Source: Endomychus coccineus
Lineage: Eukaryota > Arthropoda > Insecta > Coleoptera > Endomychidae
Reading direction: 5' to 3'
Length of the DNA: 64,000 bases
Assembly (NCBI GenBank): GCA_958510875.1
Contig: OY294067.1
Coordinates: 255,131,736 to 255,195,735 of the forward strand
Shown here: positions 10,634-21,932 of the stretch, in pieces
How positions within the stretch are numbered: position 1 is the stretch's first letter
How the letters are laid out: every line of letters begins with the position of its first letter
Notes under the pieces: model-generated
Seen by the model: the letters and a program-made list of their open reading frames with translations, nothing else
Database searches by the model: none
What the model was told of the DNA's origin: nothing
Translations under genes and position numbers: made by a program

Positions 10634-11095
10634 TGTTATAACAAACTTTGTTTAAAATTTATTTAATTTAAAGTCTATCTATCACTAACTGCTAATAAAG
10701 TCAATATAAAGTTCGATTAACAAATATACTTAAAGGGATTACTCACATTAATGTTCAAAATGTAGGTTTATTGTTCTCAATTTGAGATTCCTAAAAACGT
10801 TTGCACTAGCCGTTTTATTATCTCTATCCTCCGGTCCGTTTACTGTATCGTCCCTCGTCTCTGCTACCCTCTAAAACACACCACTACACAGCTGCACTAC
10901 CTGCTTGTTGCACTTTATGAGTTTAGGGTCACTTCTACGTAATAATTCCAATGTTTTATGAAACCTATCGTCACAATCACGATGTTTAAAAACTTTGATC
11001 ATCAATTTCACTACCACATCTCTAATTGTTTACTAGATAGTCAAGTCACCTTTTGAAAGTTTTTATTTTACGTATCGCGGTTGAGCCTCCAAAAT
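10634..11095 (-). other. Leader region and primer binding site of the Ty3/Gypsy element
   Basis: Untranslated leader between the 5' LTR and gag. Four bases inside the LTR (minus strand, 11091 downwards) is TGGAGGCTCAACCGCGAT. It begins with the TGG expected of a tRNA-primed binding site; I cannot assign the tRNA. The rest shows no coding content. Confidence 0.6.
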
Positions 11096-11398
11096 TGTAG
11101 GATGAATTGAATAACCCAGTGAATTTAATTAACTTTAATGAAATGATATTTTTATATTAACACTTTGTTTATATCCAATTTATGCAATATAGATATTTAA
11201 CTAGATAATCACACTAATAACTATCTCGATAAAAGAGTCAAATGTTCGCAGCGGGAAAACCGTCTTTTCCCCGTCTGCCGTCTTCGTCGTTCCCTTCTTC
11301 ACTGTCCGCACAAGTGTTACTACCCTGCCTTCTAGGATGGTACCTGCTCCTTCTTAGGCCCTGCTGGAGGGTTGTTGCCAGATCGGGCAATTCCCACA
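11096..11398 (-). repeat. 5' LTR of the Ty3/Gypsy element
   Basis: A 303-base copy of the LTR at 6116-6419 with the same TG...CA ends. It is followed by CGTA (11399-11402), the second target duplication. Transcription of the element would start here on the minus strand. Confidence 0.92.
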
Positions 11399-12345
11399 CG
11401 TATATGAAATTATATTTATAGTGACTAGTTATTTTGTGAAATTGATATAATGTGAAATTGATATAAAGTGAGTAATATTTTAACACGTGTTTTGTTCACT
11501 TCCCATAGTTTGTATTCGAACAAAATTGATTATTAATAAGTCTTACTCCTAAGCACATGAAAAAAGTGAATTCTCACTTACCATAAAACGGTTGGAACTG
11601 ATATAATATAAGAGATATTATTGTCAATAACAACAAATATCAATTTTTTCTACTCAGAAAGTAGGTATATGCCTAGTAAATGCCTCCCGCATGTGATTTC
11701 TTCATTTTTCCATGAATATGTACGTTCATTATCAGGAAAACGTTGTTGGGAGTAGGTACACAAGAATTCAATTTTGTGTCACGTATAAACTGAACATTCA
11801 CAATGAAATCGTTGGTGATAAAATTTCAAATAGCATTCGACTTACTTTTTTCCACATTCAAGTACCCATGCATCTGAAATCCCATAAAATGTTTGTTTGC
11901 GTGCATTAATGATTCCACAGCCAAAATATCTAAACGAAATTTCAGAAGTTATTCTCGCAAATTGAAAATACGGAGGACAACAATGACGGATCGTTGAGAT
12001 TTTTTATTTGTTTGATGATAAAAACCCAGTTAGTTAACTTCTATCATTTTGGAACTTCCAAGATCACTATCTCCAGTTTTACGCATTAAATCATACAACA
12101 TCAATGAGTGTAGTATGAAAAATACGCCGAAAATGTGTATTCAAAAAACAGATCCATAAAAGTTGATGAGCGTTCGTCAATATTGAAGAAGAATTTGTCA
12201 AACTGGTCATCACACTCGTAGTTGAGTTTTTATATAATAATACAAAGATAATAAATTAACTGATCTTCAGATCACTGACTTCTTTCATCATGCTTTTGTT
12301 AGTACAGGATCGGCAAATTTCTATGTTAACTATAGGAGAAACTAA
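11399..12345. other. No gene seen; duplicated spacer continuing after the LTR element
   Basis: Continues the sequence interrupted at 6115 and matches 37636-38190 and 39.44-39.90 kb. Between those two blocks unit 2 carries the foldback element that is absent here (junction near 11935-11945). The last 40 bases (cggcaaatttctatgtt) are a remnant of the long terminal repeat of the transposon family at 22.2-26.2 kb. Confidence 0.6.
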
Positions 12346-12347
12346 AA

Positions 12348-13925
12348 AAATTGAAGTCTCGACCCATAGGACTCGAAACTGACCTGAAACCAACATATGA
12401 AAAAGGTAACCAAAATTGTGGAGATCTCACTATTTTAGGCCAAACATTTCTACAAGAAATAATCGGGCATAAGACCAGACATGGTGGTAAGGCCTGCAAC
12501 ATTATATACTTCTTTGATATGGTGGCCTTAGAGACACCAAAGAGGAACCATGGCAAGACTAATCGAAGTCCAAAGACTTGCATGTTTTGGAATCACAAGG
12601 GCTATGAAATTTACGCCCACTGCAGCAATAGACAGACTACTGGGATTGCCTTTCCTCCACTTGGTGCTCCAGGGAGAGGCAAGGCTAGGTGCTTTCAGAA
12701 TACAAAACACACTGCATAATGTCCACATTGGGTCAGGACACATAAGCATCATAAGAATCGTGACCAAGGACGTGTTAGGCATGACAATAGATCACATTCT
12801 AAAACGATGCTCTTTCGACAACACAAACAAGGTATCAATAACAAATAGAACTGAATGGGCAAATACAAGCCTAGATAACGTTTTACAAGGGGAGATCTGC
12901 CACATAGGCAGGTCTAGGACAGAAACAGGTGCAATTACAGGACCATACTCAAAGACTGGCTACAGCTATTCATTGAGTAAGCTCACTCCCATATTTCGAG
13001 CGAACGTATAAACAATCCTTCAATGCGTAAAGGAAAACAATAGGTCGAAAATGAGCAGATCCATATATTAACAGACAGTCAGGCTGCACACAAGGCAATG
13101 AGAAGTCAGGAAGTGACATCCCTACTGATAGGAGCATGCAAAGAGGAGCTGGAGAAGACACTGGCTAAACGAAAACGCGTTAATCTGATCTAGGTGCCGG
13201 GACATCAGGAAACTGTGGGCAATGAAAAAGTCGACGAACTTGTGAGACAACGGTTAAAAAACAATCCAGAGCCAGAACAAACTACAGGAGTACCAAAAAC
13301 GTACATCCCGAAGATCTGTAGGAGATTGGATACTGTAGAACTACTAAGAATACTGGAAGAATCCAAGGAAACAAACACGAGAAACATATATCGAAGGACT
13401 GTGAACAGACCAGTTAACATCAAACGCGGAAAAAATATAATTCGTAACAGGGCTCATGACTGGCCATGCGCTAGTAAAAGAGCACCTCAACAAAATGAGA
13501 TTGTACAATGGTGACCTGACATACAGACATGACACATATACTGTGTAAACAAGAGGCATCGCAAAAGTCAATTTTTGGGGGACCTACCAGCGAACGAGAA
13601 TTATACAGCTTTAATCCAGTAAAGGATTTGTACAAACTTGTACGAGGCACAAAAGTACTGGAGTGGGTATTGTGATCAAAACATCCAATGGGCCAGCAGG
13701 CCTAAGTGTCGTCGACGGCAACAGCCAGACGAGCCTACACAGGGGGAGAAATTATTAGTGAGTATGCTGGGAAAGGTGACTCTCGCAGTATACTGAGATT
13801 CAGGGCTCATAACCTTCCCATGACGAATTTTCATCACCTACCCAAAAAAAAAATCGGCAGGGGGGCGGCTCCACAGCGGATGTGCCCAGGGGCCACCACA
13901 AGGGTTAATGCAACACTGATCAATT
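12348..13925 (+). mobile_element. 5'-truncated RNase H-bearing non-LTR retrotransposon (unit 1 copy)
   Basis: Remnant of the 3' part of a LINE pol. The stretch 12550-13011 encodes a post-RT region (LIEVQRLACFGITRAM, PTAAIDRLLGLPFL, QGEARLGAFRIQ). A decayed RNase H follows (dgskt block lost here, LTDSQAAHKAM in another frame, then VPGHQETVGNEKVDELVRQ at 13194-13250), and a 3' region runs to about 13925. Several frameshifts and an early stop near 13010 disable it. It matches 41.46-43.05 kb. The RNase H places it with the R1/I/Loa-like clades; I cannot be more exact. Confidence 0.75.
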
Positions 13926-14775
13926 GAAAAATCTTGTTTTTTGAATGATTTTTCAATCACAATCATGTATTCAATAATGATTCCAAATGTCCCTTCCTAA
14001 TAACATACATATTTGACTGTTATCTCATTCTATGGTATTATTATGGAGAATGATATGAACTCACATAACGATATAGCCTCACGGACCGTTTTATTTTTAG
14101 TTCTAGAAGAATTGGATTCGCAGTTGGAGGCAAACATTATGAAGGTAAGTGCATAATTCATTTCTATTATTAAAGCAATTGTTAAAAAGTCAACATTATG
14201 TCGAATTAGCTAGGAAAAAATTTGATAATTGGCGTTTTCAAGTTATATGCGTAGATTTATTTCTTTCATCTCCATCCGTGAGATAAGAACTTATCGAATC
14301 ATTTTGCGAGAGATAAGGAATTTAATACCGCAAGCGATTTCCTTATCTGACTGCTTTCCAATCAATGAAATTAGATCGATGAAAAGAGAAATATTGTGAT
14401 TGCCAAGGGAACGACCATCTCAATTATTAGTTCCAATTTTTTCGTTTTCACAATAAACAATGCCCAATTTCAAATTTTTGTTAACGTACTCATGCGATTG
14501 CCCAACCCATTGTGCAAATTTTGTATGCATGCGATAATAAAGCTCTTATTCTACTAATATCGTAAATGATTATTATGAGTGTGATTCCTGACATTTGTTT
14601 TATATTAATTGGAAATAAAGAGTAGCTATCAATAGAATCATAATCATCTAAAATATATTTCGGGTTAAAAGTAACTGAACATTGGAACAAGTCAGGTTAA
14701 AATATTAAAATTGATATAACAAAACACAGACAATAAATAAACAAAACATACATTCTCAAGATAAAAATAGGTCCT
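13926..14775. other. No gene seen; end of segmental duplication unit 1
   Basis: Matches 43725-44592. Near 13945-13955 the sequence is uninterrupted, while unit 2 has a short LINE with an 11-base target duplication at the corresponding point. No coding sequence was recognised. Confidence 0.55.
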
Positions 14776-16673
14776 CCTCTTCTTTGGAGGTTCTTGGTTA
14801 ACATATTTAGGTTATGAAAAGATCAGCGAGAAATGCTAATCTCAATAACCAAACAGTATCACAGTAATAATTCGTATATTCAGATTTAGCATCTTATAAG
14901 AACATTATTAATTCAGCTTTCAGTTCCGGAACTTGTGTCAATACCTTGCTTCAAATAGCCAGGCGACTTTCGTGTGGTAAAGGAGATTTTCATGAAGCGA
15001 ATCCATTTCTTCACAAATATTTCTAAACTTCCGAATTTGACTTCTTTACCTCTAATAGAGTTCACAACTTTGATTGTCTTTTACTTGTGAAGGGATGGAG
15101 TATTTAAGAAGGTTGAAAAACACTGACCTATATATTATCTGACAGGGAGTCGGGGACGGCTATTAGATCTTGAGATCTGATTCAGCCCTTGGCAGTACAT
15201 TCAGCATAAAATTTACAATTGGTGACAGTTACTTCTCTCCAAATAATATATAATGTAGGTTGGTTACTCACGAGTGAGTAATTTAATGATACTGTCAAGC
15301 TATATTTGTTAGCGGTTATTGAGAAAGAAATTGGAAATATTTTAATTATTTCGAGTGTGGAATCTAAATAAAACATATGACTTGAATTAATGCAACGATG
15401 GGTTATCCCTTGAGGAGTAAAGGCTAGCTGAACAAGAAAAATGTTCCTTACCGAACGAGTAGGTGGTGAAGAACTCCCTTTTTTTCTCAAAGTAATTAGT
15501 TTTCATGAAACCATTGAAGCGGGGGCCACCTCACGCGTATAGCTCAGAAAATATGTTCAATTTAGAATACCGGGGGCAGACCCCGCCCATAGGTTATTGA
15601 AACGACCTATAGGAATCTGAGTAGGCAAAAGAATAGTAAGTGACGGCTCTTTCAACTTCACGTGGACTTCTCCTGACTCAGGGAAAAGTACTACAGGCGT
15701 CGTACTGTGCTTACGTTTGCTAAGCATGATTCTTTGCTGGCCTAGGAGTCGGTGCCCCGAGAAGAGGGGCACCTCTGATACATCGTGTGTTCTTAAAAGA
15801 CATAATAATTTATAAAACTTCAATTCGAGTTAAATTGAATCATTCAAATGACCCAAAAGTAATAATCTCGGATTATTACAGTATATTTGCGTGAAAATTA
15901 CCAAATTTTCCCAATTTACAGTCCATTGGATCAATCCGGGAAAATGTTCTCGGATTCGTGTTCAGCGACCCAAGAAACCTGCTAGAACCCATTTTGGAGG
16001 CTTAATTTTAATTTTTTCATAATTTAAAAATTATCTTAAAAATGGGGTGGAAAATAGGGTTAATTCAACGTATAGGGGTGCATTTGGGGAGATTGAAGAG
16101 TGGTTCAGTAGTCATGAAAATTTCATTTGTCGAATTCACTATTAAGTTTTTCAAAGCTTTGTTAATTAAATACAGTTAGATTAGTGTAACATCACAAGGC
16201 AAAGTTGAATACAAGAATGTGTTTATATTGGATTTGGATATGTTTATATAGTTTATATAAGCTGAATCAGCACTATAGGGTGTTCTACGTTGTACAGGAA
16301 CGTATCTTGAATGACCTTCATGGTCCATAGAACATCATGCGAAGAGTGAACCTACTTCATGGAAAATAACTTTCTGAAGTTGGTGAATTAAACTAATATT
16401 TTTATACAAGAACTTGTGACATTCAATTTGAAAAATAGTGCTAACAAATTGTTCCACCACACTGCGGCATTATCAAAAGAATAAATTGAACGTTTTTGTA
16501 TAAAAATTTGAGTTGAATTCTTCAACTTCACAAAATTATTACGTAAACGCCATAGACATATCATAGAAAATAATTTTGTTTTTATGGCTGAGTTGGTTGA
16601 GTAGATTTCTCTATAATAAGCGATGAGTATTATGACTCCAACCCCAAAATGCCATTTTCTATCACTGTTTCAG
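14776..16673. other. No recognised gene; intron or spacer upstream of AOX copy B exon
   Basis: I cannot assign this stretch. A minus-strand open frame of 88 codons at 15557-15823 (starts MKFYKLLCLLRTHDV) shows no motif that I know. The AOX exons that should precede the exon at 16674 are not visible here or anywhere between 1.4 and 16.6 kb, so copy B seems to lack its N-terminal half. Confidence 0.4.
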
Positions 16674-16831
16674 GCGAATAGATGGAAGAAGAAGGGTTTG
16701 TCTGTAGTACCAATGGTTTTTTCGTTTGCTCCGAACATGATCATATCGGTGAGAATTTCTATATTCCATGGAGATGGAAGTGTGTTTATTTCCCATGGGG
16801 GAATAGAAATTGGTCAGGGGATAAATATTAT
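16674..16831 (+). pseudogene. Aldehyde oxidase copy B, molybdenum-domain exon
   Basis: After a good acceptor (tgtttcag) the frame reads NRWKKKGLSVVPM, then SIFHGDGSVFISHGG and IEIGQGIN. This is the conserved block around HGGxEMGQG in the molybdenum-cofactor domain of aldehyde oxidases. The donor is unclear: the family's INTKV follows as INIIV and then reads into unrelated sequence. The next exon of the same gene is at 20518, with a 3.7 kb transposon-filled intron between them. It is counted as part of pseudogene B. Confidence 0.75.
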
Positions 16832-16979
16832 AGTAAATTTAAGAGATACATTTTTTTTCAGGTTTCTTCATCTACAGTCGCAGATAATAAGTACCATGCT
16901 TCTTAGACAACATTCAAGCTGCAGCTGAAAACGGAAGAAGAAAAGAATGAGAGAAAATGAACGATAAAAGCAAAAAGGT

Positions 16980-18237
16980 GCAATGTTGTATTTTCTCGAG
17001 AGAAGTTCTAGATTACATCCTAAAAGATTTGCGTGCCAAAAATACTCTTCTATAATTGTTGACTCGACTCCCGAAATTACTCATATTGACCAACTCACTT
17101 TAATCGTGAGATATGTTTTAACGAACGGAAAATCAGTAGACAAATTTTTAGACTTTGAGGCTATATTTTCTCATACTGCGGAGAATCTAGCAAATGTGAT
17201 TTTGGATAAATTAAAAAATCTTGACATAAATATTGATTATTGCCGGAGGACAAAGTTATGATATTGCATCAACCATGTCTGGAGAATATTATGGTTTATA
17301 GACAAAAATAAAACATAAAGCAGAAAGTGCACATTTCGTACCAAGTTCTAGCCATTCATTAACCTTGATCGGAAACAGCGCTGCGGAAAATTGTTTGGAA
17401 GCAAGTACATATTCTGATCATGTCCAACATTTGTACAATTTTTTCTCAGCATCTACGTACAGATGGAGTGTTCTACAAAGATGTTTGGAGAAAACCAAAC
17501 CTAAACCATTGGTTGTTGAGAAAATATGCGATACCAGATGGTCCGCCAGATCCGACGCTGTTAAATCTATTACAATTGTTTCAATGAAATTAAAACAGCT
17601 CCAATTGCATGAAGATACTAACCAAAAGTATTCCACCAGGTCAAAAGCGGAAGACATTTTGAAAAAACTTTATTCGTTTGAGTTTGCTCTTCTGACTATT
17701 ATTTGGAAAAAAATATTAGAAAGGATTAATGCAAGCAGCGAATTTTTACCTACAAGAAATTAAAAATAGCCTCCCTATAGCTTGCGAACTTTATGAGAGC
17801 CTAATTTGAGAGAACAATATGGGGCAATTGAAAAAGAGGCAAAAAAATCCATCCTGCCACATTGTATAGAGATGAAACTACCAGAATACGGAAAAGAAAA
17901 AATGTTTTGAAGAAAGTTCTTCTGGGAAATTGATTTTGTGGGACATGAAAACCTTGAAATAAACACTTTTTCTTTTATTTTTCGACATAGTAGTCATCGA
18001 GTTGAAAAGAAGGCAAGAATCTTACAATTTCAAAACGAGTCTTAAAAATATTGAACAATATTACAATCAGGATATCGATGAACGATTATTTTCCACTAAG
18101 GTAAAATCATATTTCAGAAACTCTTTGAACCAAGATAACTTATCATCTTTGGTCCTTCTTAACGTGGAAAATGAGGTACTAGAAAACACAGATTCTAATA
18201 AAATTATAAACCAATTTGCGGAAATAAAAATTTAAAT
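16980..18237 (+). mobile_element. Decayed hAT transposase (ZMYM1-like) in AOX copy B intron
   Basis: Pieces of one hAT-type transposase in order. 16983-17240 has the catalytic core region (THIDQLTLIVRYV, FEAIFSHTAENLANVILDKL). 17260-17760 has FVPSSSHSLTLIGNSAA and VEKICDTRWSARSDAVKSI. 18002-18235 has the C-terminal dimerisation part (NLSSLVLLNVENEVLENTD ... INQFAEIK). Frameshifts and stops interrupt it. I found no convincing terminal repeats, so the element ends are uncertain. Confidence 0.75.
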
Positions 18238-18239
18238 AT

Positions 18240-19330
18240 TTCAATTTAATACGCTTTAGGCTAGTAGGAGTGTTGTCCTGAAATTTTTTTTCTCTATTGC
18301 GACCGTTTTTTAGTATTTTATTATTTATGTTCTGTATTAGTTCTATTTTATTTGTTTTGTGTAATATATAATTTATGTTGACAAAATGATATAAATGTTG
18401 GTTTTTGACAGTACTACTTATTGTTATTGTTTTTTTGTTCTATTTCTGACACCCAGTTTTTTGCCTGCGCTGCTATTAATTCTCTATTCCTAATCCTACG
18501 AGGGGGCTCCAGAAGGTAGATGAGCTGAGGGCCCACTAGAACCAAAAATAGGTTCTGATAACAATACATTTATAATTGTTTCATCACACAGTTACATTCA
18601 CAGAATGGATTTATTGATCATAACTAAGATATGATTCCCCAAATACTAAGATATAGGTAGGTAATTAGAGGAAGGGCCAGGGTATTATTATTATTACTAT
18701 TATTATTGGTATTTCGTACTTATCAGATTTAGCTTAACTTGAATTTTTATCCTGTAATATGTAACTTGTGAAGTGGTTTGGGAAAAGTATAGCCATACAA
18801 TTTTTTTTATAATTTCGTTGAACTCAAATTAGCCTTCTCTGAGTCTGAATTATGAATATGCATTATTATTGTTTGAAGTCATAAGATCGACTTGGTCATT
18901 CTATATTATTTTTTGAAAGTAGGAGTATTTTTTAAAATTTCGACGTATGTACGTTAAACATGAATGTTGATTTATTGTTTCTAACCTGAAGACATTATTA
19001 TTACTAATATAGTAGGAAACCGGTGAGGTGGCCTTCTGGCTAGGCCGAGGTCCTTTGCACCTCATATAACCTATTGGAGTGGTTCCCACTCGAGAGTATT
19101 TGCCGTGCTCCGGAAATGGACGTACAGCTACCTATCCAACACCCAGTCCAGACAGGTTGTCGAAATAGGTGTTTAAAGCTGTAAAGAGATTAAGCACCGT
19201 CCTCGTATCTGGTTTCTAGATCTATCCAGTGTCGCATAACTCATTATATAACATTCATATAAAATGTAAACAATTAAACAAATAATCTTCGGAATTCACC
19301 TACTTTAGGATTATTGAAGATAATTCCTCA
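18240..19330. other. No gene seen; AT-rich intron with a repeat-like GC-richer block
   Basis: Mostly AT-rich. The block 19015-19240 (gaggtggccttctggctagg, caacacccagtccagacagg) is more GC-rich and resembles LINE untranslated sequence, but I cannot tie it to a family. Confidence 0.35.
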
Positions 19331-19344
19331 TTTTATTCCATTAC

Positions 19345-20160
19345 AGCTCCTTGAATAGTTAGGAGGAATGGTTCCACCCCATTAGAGCTCCAAGTGCAGC
19401 CTTGAGAGTACTTTTCATAGCTCCCGTGGCTGCGCCTAGGAGGAGCTTTCTCAGATGTTCTAGGGTTGATTTTGAGTTCTGTTCTTTTTCACCACACCCG
19501 GGTGTCATATGACAACCTGTGTACAAATATGGTTGCGAAGATCCACATCATTGTGTATGGGCTGAGGCCCCAATTGTAGCTAGTGGCCCTTCTGCTCAGC
19601 CAGAATGCTGCACTGATGTTCTAATTGTGGTTCCAATAGGTGTTTCTTATCTAAGATGATTCCTAGGTATTTGACTTGATCACTGATGTTAATCACCCGA
19701 TCTGCTAGAGTCAAGCCTCTGGTGGTTACTGTCTTATACTTCCTAATGGAAACCACAATTGATGTTTTCTTATGGATAATCTTTAGCCCTTTGTCACTGC
19801 ACCACTTATACTCAGTACAGTCAGGGTTGATTGTACTATGTCCATCAAAGGGAACAAAAAGTTTCCTCTGACGATTATGAGTATGTCATCGTCATACCCG
19901 ATCGCGGTTGGCTACCGCCACCGATTACTATGTTCCAGATGGTGAGTGAGTATTCCAACCTGTGAGCATCCGTTCTCCACAGAGCTCATGATCGTGGTGT
20001 TACCTCTGGTCACTTGTTCGTACCCTTTTCTCAGCATCCAGGTATTTACTAGGCTAGGAACTTTATACTTGAGCGCCCCACAGATACTGTCGGTGAGGTA
20101 TTGTTCAAGATGCCCTCCATACCTAGGAAGGCTCCTACCGCATACAACTTGAGGATATAC
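19345..20160 (-). mobile_element. Non-LTR reverse transcriptase fragment, minus strand
   Basis: On the minus strand the sequence carries an RT with the active-site block as YDDDILIIVRGNF (near 19882-19896), then LTLADRVINISDQVKYLGI and the LINE block after it. The usual YADD is altered to YDDD, and stops and frameshifts are frequent. The fragment is truncated at both ends and lies in the intron between AOX copy B exons 16674-16831 and 20518-20646. Confidence 0.7.
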
Positions 20161-20517
20161 TAGACTAAGAATAATTCTATATTAGGTTTTTATTTTAATA
20201 TATCATCGATCATGTTATTAAACCATTAATAACTATAATATTTCTAATTTAATTCAACTTCAAAGTTATCATTGTCTCGTTTGGTGGACACTTTACAACA
20301 ATCAAATTCTTTCGTAAATTTTACCAATGGCTTGACCCCAAGAGAGTTCATGCTAGAATTGATATCTGTGAGGATTTCTTAGATCTTGACTATTTCATAA
20401 TGGATTAAGGAAGTCATATTTGACACGTACATACAAATATTATAATATACAACACGTCATTACACCCTGAATCACATTAGCTTGCTGCAATAAGTCTATC
20501 TATCATCATTATTTCAG

Positions 20518-20646
20518 GCTGCCCAAGTTTGTGCTTTCAAATTCAACATTCCATTAGAGAAGGTATCTGTGGTTCCCAGCGATTCACATAGTTGTCCTAA
20601 TTCATTTTATACAGGAGGCAGTATGACTTCGGAAGCAGTTTGTTAC
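20518..20646 (+). pseudogene. Aldehyde oxidase copy B exon (molybdenum domain)
   Basis: A 43-codon exon between ttcag and gtaagt: AAQVCAFKFNIPLEKVSVVP, then YTGGSMTSEAVCY. The TGGSMTSE block is diagnostic of this domain in aldehyde oxidases. The frame is open and joins the next exon in phase 0. Confidence 0.85.
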
Positions 20647-20709
20647 GTAAGTGTTTGATTTGCATGTAGTTATAAACGTTAGTAAACAGTAAATATTTCT
20701 AATTTCCAG

Positions 20710-20834
20710 GGTATTGACAAAGCATGCGACAAACTTTTAAAACGTATGGCACCATATAGAACAGATGGGCAAACATGAGAACAACTTTGTCAAATATGTC
20801 ATAGCAAATTTGTTAATTTGTCTGCAGGAGCAAT
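20710..20834 (+). pseudogene. Aldehyde oxidase copy B exon with premature stop
   Basis: Continues GIDKACDKLLKRMAPYRTDG and then meets an in-frame TGA at 20776-20778, exactly where the family has tryptophan (TGG). After it the frame continues EQLCQICHSKFVNLSAGA to a donor at 20835. The exon phase fits the acceptor at 26213 (AT|G gives Met). The single nonsense change is good evidence that copy B is a pseudogene. Confidence 0.85.
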
Positions 20835-21100
20835 GTAAGAATGATGGGGATAATTATATATAATGAGCCAGATTAAATTTGATGGAAAACTCCAGATTGA
20901 GATACAGTATAAAACTATGTGTTATTCTTATCATATATTATTTGATGTGTATGCCTATGATAATGAATTGTGATACAGTCAATTTTAAACATAGTGATGA
21001 CATACAGGAGTTTACTGATAAACTATAAAAGAGTTCACACTATGAATAATATTATAACACTATTGATAAGAAATAATCACCTACTAAAAATACTATTGAA

Positions 21101-21131
21101 GTACTGAGGAGCTTTCGGCTATCATCAGAAT
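21101..21131 (-). ncRNA. Hammerhead-like motif lacking stem II (Penelope-like family 3)
   Basis: The minus strand reads TATT, CTGATGA, a five-base remnant, GAAAG, CTC, CTC and AGTA. TATT pairs with AGTA (one G-T wobble) as stem I; AG/CT would form a two-pair stem III before the cleavage triplet CTC. The helix normally found between the two core boxes is missing, so it is probably inactive. It lies just after the 3' end of the minus-strand GIY-YIG fragment. Confidence 0.4.
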
Positions 21132-21148
21132 AAACTAAATGTGCCTGT

Positions 21149-21481
21149 TTAAATACTATTTGAGAATAATAATGTGAATAATCGGTTACCCTCAGCTGGA
21201 GATAAATCAAAATTTAATAAATTGCATTTTCGTTTAAACATTTCCATCCCTTCTAAGATTCCTAGATATTTGTCTGCACTGTGTTTTGAAAGTGATAAAC
21301 TTTCTTGAGAAATGGTGTGATCTGTATTCGAAATATGTTCGGCTACCGCTGATTTTTCACCAATATTTTTCTTTATGTGGGCAAAATGTTTCTTATAACA
21401 AGTTAAAATGCTCCTTCTAGTTTGACCCACATAGTATTTTGAACACGACTCACAATCGATTTTGTTATGATAAAGTTTCAC
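21149..21481 (-). pseudogene. Penelope-like GIY-YIG endonuclease fragment, minus strand
   Basis: A 110-codon frame with the GIY-YIG block CESCSKYYVGQTRRSILT and HISNTDHTISQES, ending in FSNSI. It is the 3' end of a Penelope-like pol (RT plus GIY-YIG). It faces the + strand copy at 21516-21932 head to head at about 75-80% protein identity, so the two form an inverted pair. The RT part is absent. Confidence 0.8.
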
Positions 21482-21515
21482 TTATCATTCTTCAGTAATT
21501 AATAAATTCCATAGT

Positions 21516-21932
21516 TTGTTTTCTAAATTTACAATACAACCAGTTTATAGATGTAAGAACAAGCTAAAACAACGCTTAGGCAGCAACTTTGATGAAGTTT
21601 CCGATTTCGAAAAATCCGGGATTTACAAAATCAATTGCGAGTCCTGTTCAAAATGCTATGTGGGTCAAACTAGAAGGAACATTTTAACTCGTTGTAATGA
21701 ACATTTTGCCCATATAAAGAAAAATAATGGTGAAAAATCAGCGGTAGCCGAATATATTTTGAATACAGGTGACACCATTTCTCAAGAAAGTTTATCACTT
21801 TTAAAACACAGTACAGACAAATATCTAGCTGAATTAGAAGGGGTGGAAATGTATAAACGGAAAAGCAATTCATTAAATTCCGATTTATCTCCAACTGAGG
21901 GTTACCCATTGCCATTCCCAAATAGTATTTAA
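21516..21932 (+). pseudogene. Penelope-like GIY-YIG endonuclease fragment, plus strand
   Basis: A 138-codon frame: zinc-finger-like linker and GIY-YIG nuclease, with CESCSKCYVGQTRRNILTRC, AEYILNTGDTISQES and the C-terminus FPNSI. The RT is missing, so this is a 5'-truncated insertion. Its inverted partner is at 21149-21481. Penelope-like copies are known to carry inverted 3' sequence at their 5' ends, which this arrangement fits. Confidence 0.8.

Larger units (their letters stand above)
6116..11398 (-). mobile_element. Ty3/Gypsy LTR retrotransposon, nearly complete, recently inserted
   Basis: A 5283-base element on the minus strand bounded by two near-identical LTRs, TG...CA ends and a 4-base target duplication (CGTA). 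Order along the element: 5' LTR (right), primer binding site, gag-protease, reverse transcriptase, RNase H, integrase, 3' LTR (left). There is no envelope gene. The LTRs differ at only about four positions in 304, so the insertion is young. It is inactive as read here because of a stop in the RT and a deletion in the integrase. The empty site exists in the duplicated unit at 37636-37639. Confidence 0.93.
592..14775. repeat. Segmental duplication, unit 1
   Basis: This stretch matches 26213-44592 in the same orientation and order: the AOX 3' exons, the 1.7-2.3 kb sequence, the tRNA-Lys-like repeat, the Penelope-like tail near 3.6-4.1 kb, the tandem module near 4.86-5.6 kb, the region flanking the LTR element, the RNase H LINE (12.35-13.92 kb) and the tail near 13.95-14.77 kb. 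Similarity stops near 14775/44592, after the shared stretch ending in gataaaaatagg. The two units differ mainly by private transposon insertions, so each provides empty sites for the other. Confidence 0.85.

Noticed and set aside
15557..15823. Minus-strand open frame of 88 codons in AOX copy B upstream region
   Set aside because: No recognisable motif, no paralogue in the window, and length within what chance gives; not called a gene.
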